Source: Pterois miles (Eukaryota > Chordata > Actinopteri > Perciformes > Scorpaenidae). From it: a DNA stretch of 64,000 bases. The stretch covers positions 62,001-126,000 of the forward strand of contig CAMQGK010000520.1 in the NCBI GenBank assembly GCA_947000775.1, given 5' to 3'. The position numbers and the translations under genes were made by a program. The notes below the pieces were generated by a model, which was given only the letters and a program-made list of their open reading frames with translations, was not told where the DNA came from and searched no databases. Below are positions 60,401 to 64,000 of the stretch, in pieces (within the stretch, counting starts at the first letter, position 1; each line of letters starts with the position of its first letter).

Positions 60401-63400
60401 TGACACAGGACTGGCACACAAACGCCGGCGGGTCTGCGCCCCCTCAGTCGGACCCAGCACAGGCCCACAAACGCCGGCAGGTCTGACCCCTCAGTCTGAC
60501 CCAGCACAAGCCCACAAACGCCGGCGGGTAGGCGCGCTCAGTCGGACCCAGGACAGGCCCACAAACGCCGGCGGGTCTGCACTACTCAGTCGGACACAGG
60601 ACAGGCCCACAAACGCCGGCAGGTCTGACCCCTCAGTCGGACCCAGGACAGGCCCACAAACGCCGGCGGGTCTGCGCCCTCAGTCGGACCCAGGACAGGC
60701 CCACAAACGCCGGCGGGTCTGCACTACTCAGTCGGACACAGGACAGGCCCACAAACGCCGGTGGGTAGGCGCGCTCAGTCTGACCCAACACAGGACAACA
60801 AACGCCGGCAGGTCTGACCACTCAGTCTGACCCAAAACAGGCCCACAAACGCCGGCAGGTAGGCGCGCTCAGCCTGACACAGGACTGGCACACAAACGCC
60901 GGCAGGTCTGCGCCCTTAGTCGGACCCAGGACAGGCCCACAAACGCCGGCGGGTCTGCGCCTTCAGTTGGACCCAGCAGAGGCCCACAAACGCCGGCAGG
61001 TCTGACCTCTCATTCGGAGAAAGCACAGTCCCTCAAACACCGGCGGGTCTGCGCCCTCAGTCGGACCCAGCACAGGCCCACAAACGCCGGCAGGTCTGAC
61101 CCCTCAGTCTAACCCAGCACAAGCCCACAAACGCCGGCGGGTAGGCGCGCTCAGCCTGACACAGGACTGGCACACAAACGCCGGCAGGTCTGCGCCCTCA
61201 GTCGGACCCAGGACAGGCCCACAAACGCCGGCGGGTCTGCTCCTTCAGTAGGACCCAGCACAGGCCCACAAACGCCGGCAGGTCTGACCTCTCATTCAGA
61301 GAAAGCACAGTCCCACAAACACCGGCGGGTCTGCGCCCTCAGTCGGACCCAGCACAGGCCCACAAACTCTGGCAGGTCTGACCCCTCAGTCTGACCCAGT
61401 ACAGGCCCACAAACGCCGGCGGGTAGGCGCGATCAGTCGGACCCAGGACAGGCCCACAAACGCCGGCAGGTCTGACCCCTCAGTCTGACCCAGTACAGGC
61501 CCACAAACACCAGCGGGTAGGCGCGCTCAGTCTGACACAGGACTGGCACACAAACGCCGGCGGGTCTGCACTACTCAGTCAGACCCAGTACAAGCAAACA
61601 AAAGCCGGCAGGTCTGACCCCTCAGTTGGACAAAGCACAGGCCCACAAACACCGGCAGGTCTGTGCCCTCAGTCGGACCCAGTACAGGCCCACAAACGCC
61701 GGCAGGTCTGACCCGTCAGTCTGACCCAGGACAGGCCCACAAACGCCGGCGGGTCTGCACTACTCAGTCGGACCCAGGACAGGCCCACAAACGCCGGCGG
61801 GTCTGCGCCTTCAGTTGGACCCAGCACAGTCCCACAAACGCCGGCAGGTCTGACCTCTCATTCGGAGAAAGCACAGTCCCACAAACACCGGCGGGTCTGC
61901 GCCCTCAGTCGGACCCAGCACAGGCCCACAAACGCCGGCAGGTCTGACCCCTCAGTCTGACCCAGCACAGGCCCATAAACGCCGGCGGGTAGGCGCGCTC
62001 AGTCTGACACAGGACTAGCACACAAACGCCGACAGGTCTGACCCCTCAGTCTGACCCAGGACAGGCCCGCAAACGCCGGCAGGTCTGACCCCTCAGTCTG
62101 ACCCAGCACAGGCCCACAAACGCCGGCGGGTAGGCGCGTTCAGTCTGACACAGGACTGGCACACAAACGCCGGCAGGTCTGTGCCCTCAGTCGGACCCAG
62201 GACAGGCCCAAAAACGCCGGCGGGTCTGCACCACTCAGTCGGACACAGGACAGGCCCACAAACGCCGGCAGGTCTGACCCCTAAGTCTGACCCAGCACAG
62301 GCCCACAAACGCCGGCGGGTAGGCGCGCTCAGTCTGACACAGGACTAGCACACAAACGCAGACAGGTCTGACCCCTCAGTCTGACCCAGGACAGGCCCGC
62401 AAACGCCGGCAGGTCTGACCCCTCAGTCTGACCCAGCACAGGCCCACAAACGCCGGCGGGTAGGCGCGCTCAGTCGGACCCAGGACAGGCCCACAAACGC
62501 CGGCGGGTCTGCACTACTCAGTCGGACCCAGTACAAGCAAAGAAAAGCCGGCAGGTCTGACCCCTCAGTTGGACAAAGCACAGGCCCACAAACACCGGCA
62601 GGTCTGTGCCCTCAGTCGGACCCAGTACAGGCCCACAAACGCCGGCAGGTCTGACCCGTCAGTCTGAACCAGCACAGGCCCACAAACGCCAGTGGGTAGG
62701 CGCGCTCAGTCTGACACAGGACTGGCACACAAACGCCGGCTGGTCTGCGCCTTCAGTTGGACCCAGCACAGGCCCACAAACGCCGGCGGGTCTGCGCCTT
62801 CAGTAGGACCCAGCACAGGCCCACAAACGCCGGCGGGTAGGCGCGCTCAGTCTGACACAGGACTAGCACACAAACGCCGACAGGTCTGACCCCTCAGTCT
62901 GACCCAGGACAGGCCCGCAAACACCGCCAGTTCTGACCCCTCAGTCTGACCCAGCACAGGCCCACAAACGCCGGCGGGTAGGCGCGCTCAGTCTGACACA
63001 GGACTAGCACACAAACGCCGACAGGTCTGACCCCTCAGTCTGACCCAGGACAGGCCCGCAAACACCTCCAGTTCTGACCCCTCAGTCTGACCCAGCACAG
63101 GCCCACAAACGCCGGCGGGTAGGCGCGCTCAGTCTGACACAGGACTGGCACACAAACGCCGGCAGGTCTGTGCCCTCAGTCGGACCCAGGACAGGCCCAA
63201 AAACGCCGGCGGGTCTGCACTACTCAGTCGGACACAGGACAGGCCCACAAACGCCGGCAGGTCTGACCCCTAAGTCTGACCCAGCACAGGCCCACAAACG
63301 CCGGCGGGTAGGCGCGCTCAGTCTGACACAGGACTAGCACACAAACGCAGACAGGTCTGACCCCTCAGTCTGACCCAGGACAGGCCCGCAAACGCCGGCA

Positions 63401-64000
63401 GGTCTGACCCCTCAGTCTGACCCAGCACAGGCCCACAAACGCCGGCGGGTAGGCGCGCTCAGTCGGACCCAGGACAGGCCCACAAACGCCGGCGGGTCTG
63501 CACTACTCAGTCGGACCCAGTACAAGCAAAGAAAAGCCGGCAGGTCTGACCCCTCAGTTGGACAAAGCACAGGCCCACAAACACCGGCAGGGCTGTGCCC
63601 TCAGTCGGACCCAGTACAGGCCCACAAACGCCGGCAGGTCTGACCCGTCAGTCTGACCCAGCACAGGCCCACAAACGCCAGTGGGTAGGCGCGCTCAGTC
63701 TGACACAGGACTGGCACACAAACGCCGGCAGGTCTGCGCCCTCAGTCGGACCCAGGACAGGCCCACAAACGCCGGCGGGTCTGCGCCTTCAGTTGGACCC
63801 AGCACAGGCCCACAAACGCCGGCAGGTCTGACCTCTCATTCGGAGAAAGCACAGTCCCACAAACACCGGCGGGTCTGCGCCCTCAGTCGGACCCAGCACA
63901 GGCCCACAAACGCCGGCAGGTCTGACCCCTCAGTCTGACCCAGCACAGGCCCACAAACGCCGGCGGGTAGGCGCGCTCAGTCTGACACAGGACTAGCACA
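57468..64000. repeat. 12.4-kb macro-repeat, copy C (cut by window end)
   Basis: This matches A from 31291 at 26,177 bp, then 26,130 bp after loss of one monomer (47 bp) near 58440. A 94-bp duplication (about 58935-59122) and a loss of about 1,367 bp near 59140 follow. From about 59160 it follows B at 12,475 bp, then 12,477 bp after a CC insertion (CGCCCCCTCAG, near 60437). The copy is still in step at base 64000, so the array continues beyond the window. Confidence 0.87.
58935..59122. repeat. 94-bp (two-monomer) tandem duplication in copy C
   Basis: The D-E monomer pair with CATTCAGAGAAAG, the rare CCATAAACACC and GCGCCATCAG occurs twice, starting at 58935 and 59029. Copies A (about 32815) and B (about 45190) have it once. 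The first repeat has CATCAGTCTG and the second CATCAGTCGG after it. Confidence 0.88.

Larger units (their letters stand above)
1..64000. repeat. Continuous 47-bp satellite array filling the window
   Basis: The same monomer repeats head to tail from the first base to the last. The CTCAG of one monomer lies 47 bp from the next, for example at 2 and 49. The most constant part is CCCACAAACGCCGGC, and the 5' third is the most variable. One common form (698-744) has 12 G, 20 C, 10 A and 5 T, so it is 68% GC with an excess of C over G and of A over T on the + strand. No inverted copy, unique insert, transposon end, poly-A tail or microsatellite was seen. The family is not recognised. Size and organisation suggest a eukaryotic heterochromatic satellite; a long spacer array, for example within rDNA, cannot be excluded because neither flank is in the window. 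Confidence 0.98.

Noticed and set aside
28..64000. CRISPR array, because of the short regular repeats
   Set aside because: There are no unique spacers. The whole 47-bp period is repeat, and the variants recur in order. No cas-like gene is present.
1..64000. Telomeric repeat or subtelomeric marker
   Set aside because: CCCTAA appears only as isolated single matches inside mutated monomers, never in tandem, so no telomere tract is present.
1..64000. G-quadruplex-forming strand
   Set aside because: The minus strand has GGG tracts, but they are usually ten or more bases apart, so the usual four-tract pattern with short loops is not met.
1..64000. tRNA or other Pol III gene (A/B box) in the monomer
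   Set aside because: AGTTGGACCC only loosely resembles a B box, and there is no matching A box, cloverleaf or T-run terminator.
1..64000. Mobile element or retrotransposon built from the array
   Set aside because: No terminal repeats, target-site duplications, poly-A tail or reverse transcriptase/transposase frame is present, and monomer phase is never broken by an insert.
1..64000. Known avian ~41-bp GC-rich satellites (CNM/PO41 type)
   Set aside because: Those have a shorter period, and the CNM type has alternating A and T clusters. This monomer has almost no T-run and a 47-bp period, so I do not assign it.

Overview
This window is satellite DNA from end to end. Every base I read belongs to one tandem array of a GC-rich, roughly 47-bp monomer (about 1,360 copies in 64 kb), all in one orientation. 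I found no unique flanking sequence, transposon, RNA gene, CRISPR array, telomere tract or credible protein-coding gene. The scale, the higher-order organisation and the decay at CpG sites point to a eukaryotic chromosome with cytosine methylation, in a pericentromeric, subtelomeric or other heterochromatic block. The sequence does not identify the species, and I do not recognise the satellite family.

The monomer, phased to start at GTCTG or GTAGG, has a variable 5' part (GTCTGACCC, GTCTGCGCC, GTAGGCGCG, GTCTGCACTA and others), a moderately conserved middle (CTCAGTCKGACCCAGSACAG) and a strongly conserved 3' part (GCCCACAAACGCCGGCRG). One common form counts 12 G, 20 C, 10 A and 5 T (68% GC, C-rich on the + strand). 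At least 18 recurrent variants can be told apart. They recur in fixed orders, giving higher-order repeats (HORs).

Layout: 1-1827 is an ancestral-type HOR block that recurs at 17.3 kb. A 5,882-bp macro-unit (about 125 monomers) follows as two copies I could not tell apart (1828-7709, 7710-13591) plus a partial third (13592 to about 14680). Next come a transition, a 752-bp (16-monomer) duplication at 15247-16650, and a stretch at 16651-18742 related to both the window start and the 27-kb region. A 3,248-bp duplication follows (18743-21990, and 21991 to about 24755), whose second copy lacks 4 and 7 monomers. A 1.84-1.98-kb HOR of about 42 monomers occupies roughly 25.5-31.1 kb. The right half is a 12.4-kb macro-unit: copy A 31866-44248, copy B 44249-55642 with internal losses, a separate 1.8-kb segment, then copy C from 57468 to the window edge.

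The indels between long-range copies that I measured are almost all whole numbers of 47/48-bp monomers, while single-base differences are few. That fits growth and homogenisation by in-register unequal exchange. The open frames in the window arise because three 47-bp monomers make 141 bp, so a frame cycles through all three monomer phases before repeating. They are by-products of the repeat, not genes.
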